A DNA stretch of 64,000 nt from Paracoccus maritimus. Its GTDB lineage: Bacteria > Pseudomonadota > Alphaproteobacteria > Rhodobacterales > Rhodobacteraceae. The translations under genes were made by a program, and so were the position numbers. Numbering within the stretch: the first letter of the stretch is position 1; the number at the start of each line of letters is the position of its first letter. Positions 56,757-64,000 of this stretch are shown here, one piece after another. A model generated the notes under the pieces. The model did no database searches. It worked only from the letters and a program-made list of their open reading frames with translations, and was not told the origin of the DNA. The stretch spans positions 124,001 to 188,000 of the forward strand of contig NZ_JANAVZ010000006.1 in the NCBI RefSeq assembly GCF_025195095.1, read 5' to 3'.

Positions 56757-57549
56757 TCTTGCCACCCTGATCCGCGACAGGGCGGGCGACATGGCCCCGG
56801 AATACGGGCTGATCCTTGGTTCGGGCCTTGGCCATCTTTCGGCGCATGTCGATGGCACGGCCATTCCCTATGACGAATTGCCGGGATTTCCCCATGCCGG
56901 CGTGTCGGGCCATGTGCCCCAGCTTGTGATCGGCGAACTGGAAGGTCGGCGCGTCGCAGTTTTTGGCGGACGGTCGCATTATTACGAATCCGGGCGCGCC
57001 GACGCGATGCGGCTGCCGCTGGAAACGCTGGCGGCGCTGGGAACCAAGAAGCTGATCCTGACCAACGCCGCCGGATCGCTGCGCCCCGACATACCGCCCG
57101 GCGGGCTGATGCTGCTGGACGATCACATCGCCTTCGCAGGAACGAACCCGCTCATCGGTGAGGCGACCGACGCCCGCTTCGTGCCGATGACAGACGCCCA
57201 CGACACACAGATGCGCGACGCCCTCAGCGCCGCGGCGCAGGCCGAGGGCATCGATCTGCCCGAAGGCGTCTATTGCTGGTTCTCGGGGCCCAGCTTCGAG
57301 ACGCCAGCCGAAATTCGCGCCGCCCGGACACTTGGCGCCGACGCCGTCGGCATGTCCACCGTGCCGGAAATCATCCTTGGCCGGTTTCTGGGGCTTCGCT
57401 GCGCCGCCATATCGGTGATCACCAACATGGGCGCCGGGCTGTCCGATGAATCGATCAGCCATGACCACACAAAGGCCATGGCACCGATCGGCGCATCGAA
57501 ACTGGAAGCGGTGCTGCGCCGTTTCCTGCGCGACGCTCAGGTCAGGTAA
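56740..57549 (+). CDS. punA: Purine nucleoside phosphorylase
   Basis: A 269-residue trimeric-type PNP that splits purine nucleosides with phosphate. Motifs include [11 protein letters not shown], the phosphate site [26 protein letters not shown], the base-binding [17 protein letters not shown] and [29 protein letters not shown]. Downstream of the importer and overlapping it by 17 bases, it is the catabolic end of a nucleoside salvage operon. The last 13 bases overlap the end of the convergent hydrolase gene. Confidence 0.96.
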   Translation: MSKSADLATLIRDRAGDMAPEYGLILGSGLGHLSAHVDGTAIPYDELPGFPHAGVSGHVPQLVIGELEGRRVAVFGGRSHYYESGRADAMRLPLETLAALGTKKLILTNAAGSLRPDIPPGGLMLLDDHIAFAGTNPLIGEATDARFVPMTDAHDTQMRDALSAAAQAEGIDLPEGVYCWFSGPSFETPAEIRAARTLGADAVGMSTVPEIILGRFLGLRCAAISVITNMGAGLSDESISHDHTKAMAPIGASKLEAVLRRFLRDAQVR

Positions 57550-58424
57550 CGTCCGAACCAGTCCAGCGTGCGCTGCCAGGCAAGTTCCGCCGCCGCCTGA
57601 TCATAGCGTGGCGTCGAATCGTTGTGGAAACCGTGGTTCACGCCCTCATAGATATGCGCCTCATAGGTCTTGCCGGCGGCTTTCAACGCCTCTTCGTAGG
57701 CTGGCCAACCCTCGTTGATCCGCTCGTCCAGACCAGCGAAATGCAGCAGCAGAGGAACCTCGATCTTCGGGACGTCCTCGACCGGCGCCTGCCGTCCATA
57801 GAAGGGCACCGAGGCAGAGAGCTCCGGATAGGCGACCGCCAGCGCATTGCAGACCCCGCCACCGTAGCAAAAGCCGACGCAGCCGACCTTGCCGGTCGAA
57901 TCCTCGCGCGTCAGCAGGTGTTGCGCGCCCGCGAAGAAATCGTTCATCAGCTTTTCCGGATCGACCTGCTGCTGCAGTTCGCGCCCCTCGGCGTCATTGC
58001 CCGGATAGCCGCCGACCGACGTCAGCCCATCCGGCGCCAGCGCCATGTATCCCGCCTTGGCAAGCCTGCGCGCCACATCCTCGATATACGGATTGAGGCC
58101 GCGATTCTCGTGGATCACCAGAACCGCAGGCAGCCTGCCCTCGGCAGTGGAGGGCCGCGCCAGATAGCCACGCACCTCGCCGTGGCCTTCGGGCGACGGA
58201 TAGGTGATGTATTCCGGCAGAATGTCAGGATCGTTGAAGCTGACCTGCTCGGCCAGCGCATAATCAGGGCTCAGCATGTCCAGAAGCACCGCTGCCGTTA
58301 CCGTGCCGACGGTGAACTTCGTGGCACGATCCAGGAACTGGCGCTTGGTGATGCGGCCATGTGCATAGAAATCGTACAAATCCAGCAGCTCTTGCGGGAA
58401 GTCTTTCGCTGTCATTCGAGGCAT
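57537..58424 (-). CDS. Dienelactone hydrolase family protein
   Basis: A 295-residue alpha/beta hydrolase of the DLH family. A 60-residue N-terminal part resembles a Tat- or membrane-type leader ([27 protein letters not shown]) and may export the protein. The catalytic elbow is GFCYGGGV with Cys as nucleophile; [25 protein letters not shown] and VNHGFHND hold the other DLH motifs. Substrate unknown; DLH homologues act on lactones and esters. It converges on punA with a 13-base overlap. Confidence 0.9.
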   Translation of the reverse strand: MPRMTAKDFPQELLDLYDFYAHGRITKRQFLDRATKFTVGTVTAAVLLDMLSPDYALAEQVSFNDPDILPEYITYPSPEGHGEVRGYLARPSTAEGRLPAVLVIHENRGLNPYIEDVARRLAKAGYMALAPDGLTSVGGYPGNDAEGRELQQQVDPEKLMNDFFAGAQHLLTREDSTGKVGCVGFCYGGGVCNALAVAYPELSASVPFYGRQAPVEDVPKIEVPLLLHFAGLDERINEGWPAYEEALKAAGKTYEAHIYEGVNHGFHNDSTPRYDQAAAELAWQRTLDWFGRYLT

Positions 58425-58545
58425 CGGCTTCTCCCAGTTTGCTGGCCCAAGACTACCCCCGAACCGTCGCCAAACCGGATCACAAACCGGCGACCTGCTT
58501 CATGCGCCGACCCAAGGGACAGGACCAGCCGTCCAGTCCCCTTGA

Positions 58546-59598
58546 TCAGCGGGCCAGATCGGTCAGCGCGGCTTCGACCTGCCCGGTCGCTGCTTCCAGA
58601 TCCCGCAGATCGCTCAGTGCCACGACGGCTTTCTCGCGTTCGGCATATCGCAAGCGGTGCTTGAGATATCTGGGATCATAATGATCGCGCATCAGACCTT
58701 CTGCCAGCGCCTGCCACATGCCGGACGACGCCATCTTCTGCCATGCCAGAATCCGTTCTGCCGGATGCAGCGGCGCAAGCGATGCAAGGATCTCGGCCAA
58801 GCGGTCCGGATCGGCCACCAGATCTGCATAGTCACGGGCTGAATAGGCCGCGCGTGCCTCGACGGGTACCTGCAGCCTGATCCGGGGGGCCGCGCAGATC
58901 GCCTGCCACAGCGCCTTCGGAATCGTGATGTCCCCGATCCGGCTGCTTTCGGCCTCGACGAACACAGGACGCGCTGGGTCCAGCCCTTCAAGCTGCGCCG
59001 CAAGGTGACCCTCGAACATCTTCTGGCTGGGTTGCCCGCCCGGCATGGCCCCGAAAAGGCTGCCGCGATGGCGCGCCATCCCCTCGAGGTCGATGCATTG
59101 TGCCCCGCGCGCCGTCAATCGCTGCAGGATCGCGGTCTTGGCGCTGCCGGTGTTCCCGTCCAGCACAACGACCGGCGCGGCAACGGGGCCGTTCTGCACA
59201 CGATCCACCACCAGCTTGCGCCATGTCTTGTAGCCGCCTTCGATGCGGTCCACGCGCCAGCCGATCTGTCCCAGTATGGTCGCAAAGCTGCCCGAACGCT
59301 GCCCGCCGCGCCAGCAATAGATCAGTGCTTTCCAGCCACCGCCGCGATCTGCCAATGCCCCTGCGATATGCCGCGCGGCGTTCGCGGCGACCAGGGCGGC
59401 GCCGATCTTGCGTGCGTCGAAGGGCGAGGATTGCTTGTAGATCGTGCCAACCTGCGCGCGCTCCTGGTCGTCCAGCACCGGCAGGTTGATCGCGCCCGGC
59501 AGGTGATCCTCGGCGAATTCCTGTGGTGAACGGACATCAATGATGTCGTCGAACCCCGCAAAGGCGGGGTCCGCGACGCAGGTCGGACGAATGGTCAA
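58546..59598 (-). CDS. mnmH: tRNA 2-selenouridine synthase
   Basis: A 350-residue MnmH (SelU), which converts 2-thiouridine at the wobble position of tRNA to 2-geranylthio- and 2-selenouridine. The N-terminal rhodanese domain has DVRSPQEFAEDHLPGAINLPVL and the catalytic Cys in LIYCWRGGQRSGSFATIL; the P-loop domain has VLDGNTGSAKTAILQRL. The only reasonable start is TTG at 59596-59598, three bases from the end of the L,D-transpeptidase gene. A longer frame upstream lies inside that gene. A selenophosphate synthetase gene is not in the window. Confidence 0.93.
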   Translation of the reverse strand: MTIRPTCVADPAFAGFDDIIDVRSPQEFAEDHLPGAINLPVLDDQERAQVGTIYKQSSPFDARKIGAALVAANAARHIAGALADRGGGWKALIYCWRGGQRSGSFATILGQIGWRVDRIEGGYKTWRKLVVDRVQNGPVAAPVVVLDGNTGSAKTAILQRLTARGAQCIDLEGMARHRGSLFGAMPGGQPSQKMFEGHLAAQLEGLDPARPVFVEAESSRIGDITIPKALWQAICAAPRIRLQVPVEARAAYSARDYADLVADPDRLAEILASLAPLHPAERILAWQKMASSGMWQALAEGLMRDHYDPRYLKHRLRYAEREKAVVALSDLRDLEAATGQVEAALTDLAR

Positions 59599-59600
59599 GA

Positions 59601-60173
59601 TCAGTAGACGTAGACGGGCGTGCCCACGGGGACCTGATCGAACAGGCTCATCACGGCCTCGTTGCGCATCCTGATGCAGCCATTGCTGACCGCGCGCCCG
59701 ATAGATCCGGGATCCGTCGTGCCGTGGATGCGGATCGCGGTGTCCTGCCCCTTGTCGTTGTAAAGATACAGCGCGCGCGCGCCCAAGGGGTTGCTTGGCC
59801 CACCCGGCATGCCGTTTTCCCACTTGGCGTATTGGCCGGGATTGCGCTTGATCATGTCCTGGGTCGGCGTCCAGCTTGGCCATTCGACCTTGCGGCCGAT
59901 GCGTGCCTTGCCCTTCCAGACCAGTTCGTTCTTGCCGACCGCCACGCCATAGCGGACAGCCCTGCCCGGCGCGATGACGTGGTAGAGGAAGAAGTCCTTG
60001 CTGACCACGACGATGCTGCCGACTTCGAAATCATTGCGGATCGAAACCTCGGTCGGGGCATAGGGGTCGCGGGCCTCGGCGGCGGCGGGGGTCACTTGCG
60101 CGGCCTGCGACATCGCCAGCGACGGGGCGACGATCAGCGGCAACGAAAGCGCGATCATTTGACGGCGGTTCAT
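59601..60173 (-). CDS. L,D-transpeptidase (ErfK/YbiS/YcfS/YnhG family)
   Basis: A 190-residue exported transpeptidase that forms or edits 3-3 peptide crosslinks or anchors proteins to peptidoglycan. The signal (MNRRQMIALSLPLIVAPSLAMSQA) begins with a twin-arginine-like NRRQM, and the YkuD catalytic motif is HGTTDPGSIGRAVSNGCIR with the nucleophile Cys. The domain starts near residue 50. The ATG at 60171-60173 gives a sensible signal peptide; upstream in-frame starts do not. Confidence 0.93.
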   Translation of the reverse strand: MNRRQMIALSLPLIVAPSLAMSQAAQVTPAAAEARDPYAPTEVSIRNDFEVGSIVVVSKDFFLYHVIAPGRAVRYGVAVGKNELVWKGKARIGRKVEWPSWTPTQDMIKRNPGQYAKWENGMPGGPSNPLGARALYLYNDKGQDTAIRIHGTTDPGSIGRAVSNGCIRMRNEAVMSLFDQVPVGTPVYVY

Positions 60174-60598
60174 GGTTTGGTTGTCCTCAAGCCTGTATGT
60201 CTTCTGCATTGCCAGCAAAATACAGGAGAGAGTGGCCAGCTTGCAACTCAAGAGGCCGTATTTGACATATTTCGACTTGACCGGCGCCATCGCCGATCAC
60301 AACTGTTGATTGATGAGACACGCTAGACGCCACGCTTCTGCCTGCTGTCAGGACGGCAGAGCCCGCCGCGCCACGCGGCGTGCGGCGCATATTTGCCGTG
60401 GGCGGGGCGATCGGTCCTGCCGCTGCCATGTCGATGCGCGTCCCGCAGTCGCGCGCCCGATCCGGTATCCCGACCCATCTACGATGGACGAAGCCGCGCC
60501 ACGCATCCAGATCCCGAAAGTTGTCCCCCGCAGTCCCCAAGCACCTCCTGTTTTCCCGACCATGCCGACCTATAACCGCATGATCTGGGGAAACGGAC
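60174..60598. other. Intergenic region between the L,D-transpeptidase and copper ATPase genes
   Basis: 425 bases with no gene that I accept. It should hold divergent promoters. On the minus strand, TTGCAA (60240-60245) lies 18 bases from TATTTT (60216-60221), upstream of the transpeptidase. Upstream of copA I see no CueR-type palindrome and no clear -35/-10 pair. A GC-rich imperfect repeat is at about 60370-60395. Confidence 0.5.
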
Positions 60599-63013
60599 AT
60601 GACCACCCATACCAATATTGACCTTGCCATACCCGGCATCAACTGCGCCTCGTGCGCAGGCCGGGTCGAACGCGCGCTGAAGGGCCTTGGTGGCTTGCAA
60701 GACATCGCGGTAAGCCCCGTGACCAAACGCGCGCATATGCGACTTGACGGCACGACCCTGCCGCAGATCGACGCCGTGCTGACGCAAGCCGGCTATCCGC
60801 CCGAACTGACAACGACCACGCTGGATGTCGCGGGGATGAGTTGCGCATCATGCGCCAATCGTGTGCAGCATGCACTAAGCGCGCGGCCCGATGTCGTCTC
60901 GGCCAGTGTCAATTTGTTGACGAATTCGGCCAGCGTCACACACGCGCCCGGACTGGATCCCGCGGAACTGGTGCAAACTGTGACCCGGTCGGGCTACGCG
61001 GCCAAGCCCCCCGATGGTCGCACCACCCCTGACGCGCACCGGGACGAAGCCCTGACACTGCGAGATGATTTCCACCTGGCGCTGATGCTGACCCTGCCGG
61101 TCTTCATTGCGGAAATGGGCGGGCATGTATTCCCGGGATTTCATCGCTGGCTCATGGGTCTGGCCGGGACGACACCGCTGTGGCTTGCAGAGATGCTGCT
61201 GACGGCGGTCGTCCTTGCGGTGCCGGGACGGCGCTTCTTCACGATCGGTGTGCCCGCGCTGTTGCGTGGCAGGCCCGAGATGAACAGCCTTGTGGCGCTG
61301 GGGGCCGGGGCGGCCTTTCTGTTCTCCTCGGTCGTGACGCTTGCGCCGCAGTTCGTGCCCGCTGCCTCTCGCCACGTCTATTTCGAGGCAGCAGCGGTCA
61401 TCGTCACGCTGATCCTGATGGGCCGGTGGCTGGAAGCACGGGCGAAGGGACAGGCGGGCGAGGCGATCAAGCGCCTTGTCGAACTTGCGCCCGATCAGGC
61501 CACGCTTATTCGTGACGGACGCGACATGCAGGTGGCCGTGTCCAACCTGCTGCCTGGCGATCTGGTCCGGCTAGCGCCCGGAGAACGCGTCGCCGTCGAT
61601 GGCCAGATCACCGAGGGGCATGGCCATATCGACGAATCGATGCTGACCGGAGAGCCTGTGCCCGCTGAAAAGGCGCCGGGCGATCCCGTCACCGGCGGCA
61701 CGGTGAACGGAATGTCGGCGCTGACCTATCGCGTGACCGCGACCGGCAAGGATACGGCCCTGTCGCGCATCGTCGCGATGGTCGAAACCGCTCAGGCCGC
61801 CAAGCTGCCGGTGCAGGCGCTGGTGGATCGGATCACACGGATCTTCGTGCCGGCCGTGATGTCGCTGGCAGCGCTGGCCTTCGCCTTGTGGCTGGCGTTC
61901 GGGCCGGGACTGGCCGAGGCCGTGGTCGCAGGCGTCGCGGTCCTGATCATCGCCTGCCCCTGCGCGATGGGACTGGCGGTGCCGGTGTCAATCATGGTCG
62001 GAACAGGTCGCGGAGCAGAGCTGGGCGTTCTGTTCCGGCGCGGCGAAGCACTGCAAAGGATGGCCGAAGCCGACCGGATCGCCTTCGACAAGACCGGCAC
62101 GCTGACCCTTGGCCGCCCGACGCTGACACGCATCGTGACGGCCGGAATATCCGAAAATGACGCATTACGGTTGGCTGCGGCGGCCGAGGCGCGATCGGAA
62201 CATCCGCTGGCGGCGGCGATCATGTCCGCGGCCACGGTCAGAGGGCTGGATCTTCCCGACGCACAGCTTGCGAAGACCACCGCAGGGCGCGGCCTGACCG
62301 CGCGCGCCGATGGCCGCGACCTGCTGATCGGCAATCTCGATGCGCTGAGAGAGGCTGGCGTGCCCGCCGACCCGGCGCTTGTTGACGCGGCCGATCGCGC
62401 CGCAGCCGATGGGGGCACGCCCGCACATCTGGCAATCGACGGTGTCCACCGGGCCTGCTTCCTGCTTGCCGACCCCGAACGTCCCGAGGCCGCGCAAACG
62501 ATCGCGGAACTGGGCCACATGGGTCTGCGCTGCGCAATGCTGTCGGGCGACTTGCAGGCCACGGCTGATACGGTTGCGCGTCGTCTGGGCATGGTCGAGG
62601 CGCAAGGCGGGCTGCGGCCCGATGACAAGCTTGAGGCGATCGAAAGGATGGGGCCACGAACGATCTTCGTCGGCGACGGAATCAATGACGCGCCCGCGCT
62701 GGCCGCGGCGGGCACCGGCATCGCCATTGGCAGCGGGACCGACATCGCCATCGAATCGGCGGACGCGGTGCTGATGTCGGGCGATACCTCTGGTGTGGTT
62801 CGCGCGATCCGGTTGGCCCGCGCGGTGATGCGCAATATCCGGCAGAACCTGTTCTGGGCTTTTGCCTACAATATCGCCTTGATCCCGGTCGCAATGGGGG
62901 TTCTGGTGCCCTTCGGTGGCCCGGCATTGTCGCCGATGCTGGGCGCCGGGGCGATGGCGCTGTCATCGGTGTTCGTTGTCGGCAATGCCCTGAGACTGAG
63001 GAGAGCGACGTGA
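60599..63013 (+). CDS. copA: Copper-translocating P-type ATPase
   Basis: An 804-residue P1B-type ATPase that pumps Cu(I) out of the cytoplasm. Two heavy-metal domains at the N-terminus carry GINCASC (Cys16, Cys19) and GMSCASC (Cys82, Cys85). The core has eight membrane helices, the actuator motif LTGEPVP, the metal-site CPC in IIACPCAMGLAVP, the phosphorylation loop DKTGTLT, the SEHPLA motif, and GDGINDAPAL. The ATG is preceded by GGGGAAACGG. It overlaps the esterase gene by four bases. Confidence 0.96.
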   Translation: MTTHTNIDLAIPGINCASCAGRVERALKGLGGLQDIAVSPVTKRAHMRLDGTTLPQIDAVLTQAGYPPELTTTTLDVAGMSCASCANRVQHALSARPDVVSASVNLLTNSASVTHAPGLDPAELVQTVTRSGYAAKPPDGRTTPDAHRDEALTLRDDFHLALMLTLPVFIAEMGGHVFPGFHRWLMGLAGTTPLWLAEMLLTAVVLAVPGRRFFTIGVPALLRGRPEMNSLVALGAGAAFLFSSVVTLAPQFVPAASRHVYFEAAAVIVTLILMGRWLEARAKGQAGEAIKRLVELAPDQATLIRDGRDMQVAVSNLLPGDLVRLAPGERVAVDGQITEGHGHIDESMLTGEPVPAEKAPGDPVTGGTVNGMSALTYRVTATGKDTALSRIVAMVETAQAAKLPVQALVDRITRIFVPAVMSLAALAFALWLAFGPGLAEAVVAGVAVLIIACPCAMGLAVPVSIMVGTGRGAELGVLFRRGEALQRMAEADRIAFDKTGTLTLGRPTLTRIVTAGISENDALRLAAAAEARSEHPLAAAIMSAATVRGLDLPDAQLAKTTAGRGLTARADGRDLLIGNLDALREAGVPADPALVDAADRAAADGGTPAHLAIDGVHRACFLLADPERPEAAQTIAELGHMGLRCAMLSGDLQATADTVARRLGMVEAQGGLRPDDKLEAIERMGPRTIFVGDGINDAPALAAAGTGIAIGSGTDIAIESADAVLMSGDTSGVVRAIRLARAVMRNIRQNLFWAFAYNIALIPVAMGVLVPFGGPALSPMLGAGAMALSSVFVVGNALRLRRAT

Positions 63014-63654
63014 TCGGAAGACGACTATTCCTGACACTGGCGGCCCTGAGCGTTCTGGCCGTGCCTGCCCCCGCGCAAGAGGCGCCGCGCCTGTTGATCC
63101 TGGGCGACAGCCTGGCCGCAGGCGATGGGCTTGCACCCGATGACCAGCTTGTTCCGGTGCTGTCGCGCTGGCTGGACCGGCATGGCATCCAGGCCCGGAT
63201 CGACAATGCCAGCCTACCCGGCGACACGACTGCGGGCGGACTGGCCCGGCTTACCCCTGAACTGCTGGATCAGGCGGACGCGGTAATGGTCGAGCTTGGC
63301 GGGAACGACATCCTGCTGGAGATTCAGCCCGAGACGGCCGAGTCGAACCTGGATGCGATCCTGACCCGCGCGGGGGCGGACGGTCGTCCGGTCCTGCTGG
63401 TCGGCATCATGGCGCGCCCGACCGACCCGCCAGCCAAGCAGCGGGCCTGGGCGCAGTTGTGGCCGCGACTGGCCGAACGCCACGATGCGCTGCTGCTGGA
63501 AAACCTTTATGCGCCGCTGATCGTACTACCGCTCGAACGCCAGCCCGAGATGATCCAGTCCGATGGGATCCATCCCACGGCCAAGGCAGTAGATCTGATC
63601 GTCGAGGATCTTGGCCCCAAGGTCGCCCAGCTTCTGTCACGAATCACACGCTGA
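63010..63654 (+). CDS. Exported SGNH esterase (arylesterase/TesA type)
   Basis: A 214-residue periplasmic SGNH hydrolase with a signal peptide (RLFLTLAALSVLAVPAPAQ). The four blocks are visible: ILGDSLAAGDGL with the nucleophile Ser, LPGDTTAGGLARL, ELGGNDILL, and DGIHPTAKAVDL with the catalytic Asp and His. TesA-like enzymes hydrolyse thioesters, aryl esters or lysophospholipids. Start GTG at 63010-63012 inside the end of copA. The pairing with copA is not functionally obvious. Confidence 0.92.
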   Translation: MIGRRLFLTLAALSVLAVPAPAQEAPRLLILGDSLAAGDGLAPDDQLVPVLSRWLDRHGIQARIDNASLPGDTTAGGLARLTPELLDQADAVMVELGGNDILLEIQPETAESNLDAILTRAGADGRPVLLVGIMARPTDPPAKQRAWAQLWPRLAERHDALLLENLYAPLIVLPLERQPEMIQSDGIHPTAKAVDLIVEDLGPKVAQLLSRITR

Positions 63655-63656
63655 AA

Positions 63657-63685
63657 TTGCGCCGCGCCTTTCAGGCGCGGCGCAA
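63657..63685. terminator. Terminator between the esterase and the copper chaperone
   Basis: Perfect 12-bp stem TTGCGCCGCGCC with GGCGCGGCGCAA, loop TTTCA, in the 39-base gap between convergent genes. On the minus strand it is followed by TTTCAG, on the plus strand by CGCC, so it acts better for the minus strand. Confidence 0.75.
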
Positions 63686-63693
63686 CGCCAAGA

Positions 63694-64000
63694 TCAATGG
63701 TCGGCTTTTTCCATGTCGCCCATCTTATGCATTGCCTTGCCGTGCTCGGGCGTGCGCTGGTTGTCCACCGGCACCTCGACCTGTTCGGTTCCGCAATCGC
63801 CGAAATCCAGCGTCAGCGGAATCGTCTGGCCATCCTCAAGCGGCGATTTCAGGCCAAGGAACATGACGTGATCGCCGCCGCGCGCCAGTTCGTGCGTGCC
63901 ATTGGCAGGGATCGGAAATCCCTCGTCGACCTCGGTCATCTTCATCACGCCGTCAACTTCTCGGTGCGTATGCAGTTCGACCCGCTCGGCCACGTCCGAG
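63694..64000 (-). CDS. PCu(A)C-type periplasmic copper chaperone (cut by window edge)
   Basis: The C-terminal 101 codons of a copper chaperone of the PCu(A)C/DUF461 family. The reading frame runs off the right edge (…SDVAERVELHTHREVDGVMKM), so the apparent GTG near 63993 is internal. The Cu(I) motif H-x10-M-x21-H-x-M is represented by HTHREVDGVMKM and, later, HVMFLGLKSPL. It delivers copper to the CuA or CuB site of oxidases. A Met/His-rich tail (HGKAMHKMGDMEKADH) may add sites. It fits functionally with copA and the quinol oxidase in this window. Confidence 0.88.
   Translation of the reverse strand, partial: SDVAERVELHTHREVDGVMKMTEVDEGFPIPANGTHELARGGDHVMFLGLKSPLEDGQTIPLTLDFGDCGTEQVEVPVDNQRTPEHGKAMHKMGDMEKADH

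Overview
The window is high-GC DNA with dense, mostly ATGA-coupled operons, and it reads as an ordinary chromosomal stretch of an alphaproteobacterium of the Rhodobacteraceae, most likely Paracoccus or a close relative. The pointers are a short-form HisG with HisZ, a CarD/CdnL regulator, propionyl-CoA carboxylase plus methylmalonyl-CoA mutase genes with a PccR-type TTTGCAAA element, a cyo/qox quinol oxidase operon ending in its own SURF1 gene, a Mic60-HemY pair behind hemD, and a DUF4170-Kdo transferase-lpxK block. I see no phage, insertion sequence, plasmid or CRISPR features. The genus is an inference from gene content.

Layout. 1-3.9 kb: purA (cut by the left edge), slyX, and hisS-hisZ-hisG ending at a strong terminator. 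4-9.1 kb, minus strand: carD, fdxA, an S4 RNA-binding protein, a large Suv3-like RNA helicase and an exported TPR protein. 9.2-10.4 kb: an SCP2 protein and a lysophospholipase-like hydrolase. 10.4-15.6 kb, minus strand: phoH-ybeY-corC and alr-mlaE-mlaF. 15.7-24.7 kb: the propionate locus, with pccB, four small genes, pccA, three uncharacterised genes and the mutase. 24.8-28.2 kb: hom, a methyltransferase-like membrane protein, a HEPN-like protein, a small conserved protein and a lytic transglycosylase. 28.4-35.5 kb: ssb, an MHS-type transporter and cyoABCD-surf1. 35.6-36.3 kb: a tRNA-Leu(UAA) gene split by a self-splicing group I intron, then tRNA-Thr(CGU). 36.3-40.3 kb, minus strand: hemD-mic60-hemY. 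40.4-47.9 kb: tsaD-gpsA-yciI-EVE, DUF4170-Kdo transferase-lpxK, an XpaC-like gene and truA. 47.9-49.8 kb, minus strand: a sugar transferase and an epimerase. 49.9-52 kb: universal stress protein, nfu-tsaB-rimI. 52-57.5 kb: a BMP-type nucleoside ABC importer with purine nucleoside phosphorylase. 57.5-60.2 kb, minus strand: dienelactone hydrolase, mnmH, L,D-transpeptidase. 60.6-64 kb: copper ATPase, SGNH esterase and a PCu(A)C copper chaperone cut by the right edge.

How they work together. PccB and PccA carboxylate propionyl-CoA and the mutase makes succinyl-CoA; the epimerase is not in the window. CyoABCD is a terminal quinol oxidase and SURF1 is its probable heme-insertion factor. HemD feeds heme synthesis, while Mic60 and HemY share its operon. 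The BMP operon would import nucleosides and PNP would cleave them. TsaD and TsaB, encoded about 10 kb apart, serve the same tRNA t6A pathway.

Most notable items: the group I intron in tRNA-Leu(UAA); a 14-bp tandem duplication that appears to have broken an ATGA overlap between tsaB and rimI; paralogous glycine-zipper miniproteins inside the propionyl-CoA carboxylase locus; a Kdo-transferase homologue without the usual catalytic glutamate motif; and a HemY with a LapB-like zinc ribbon. I did not find a clear new multi-gene defence or biosynthetic system.
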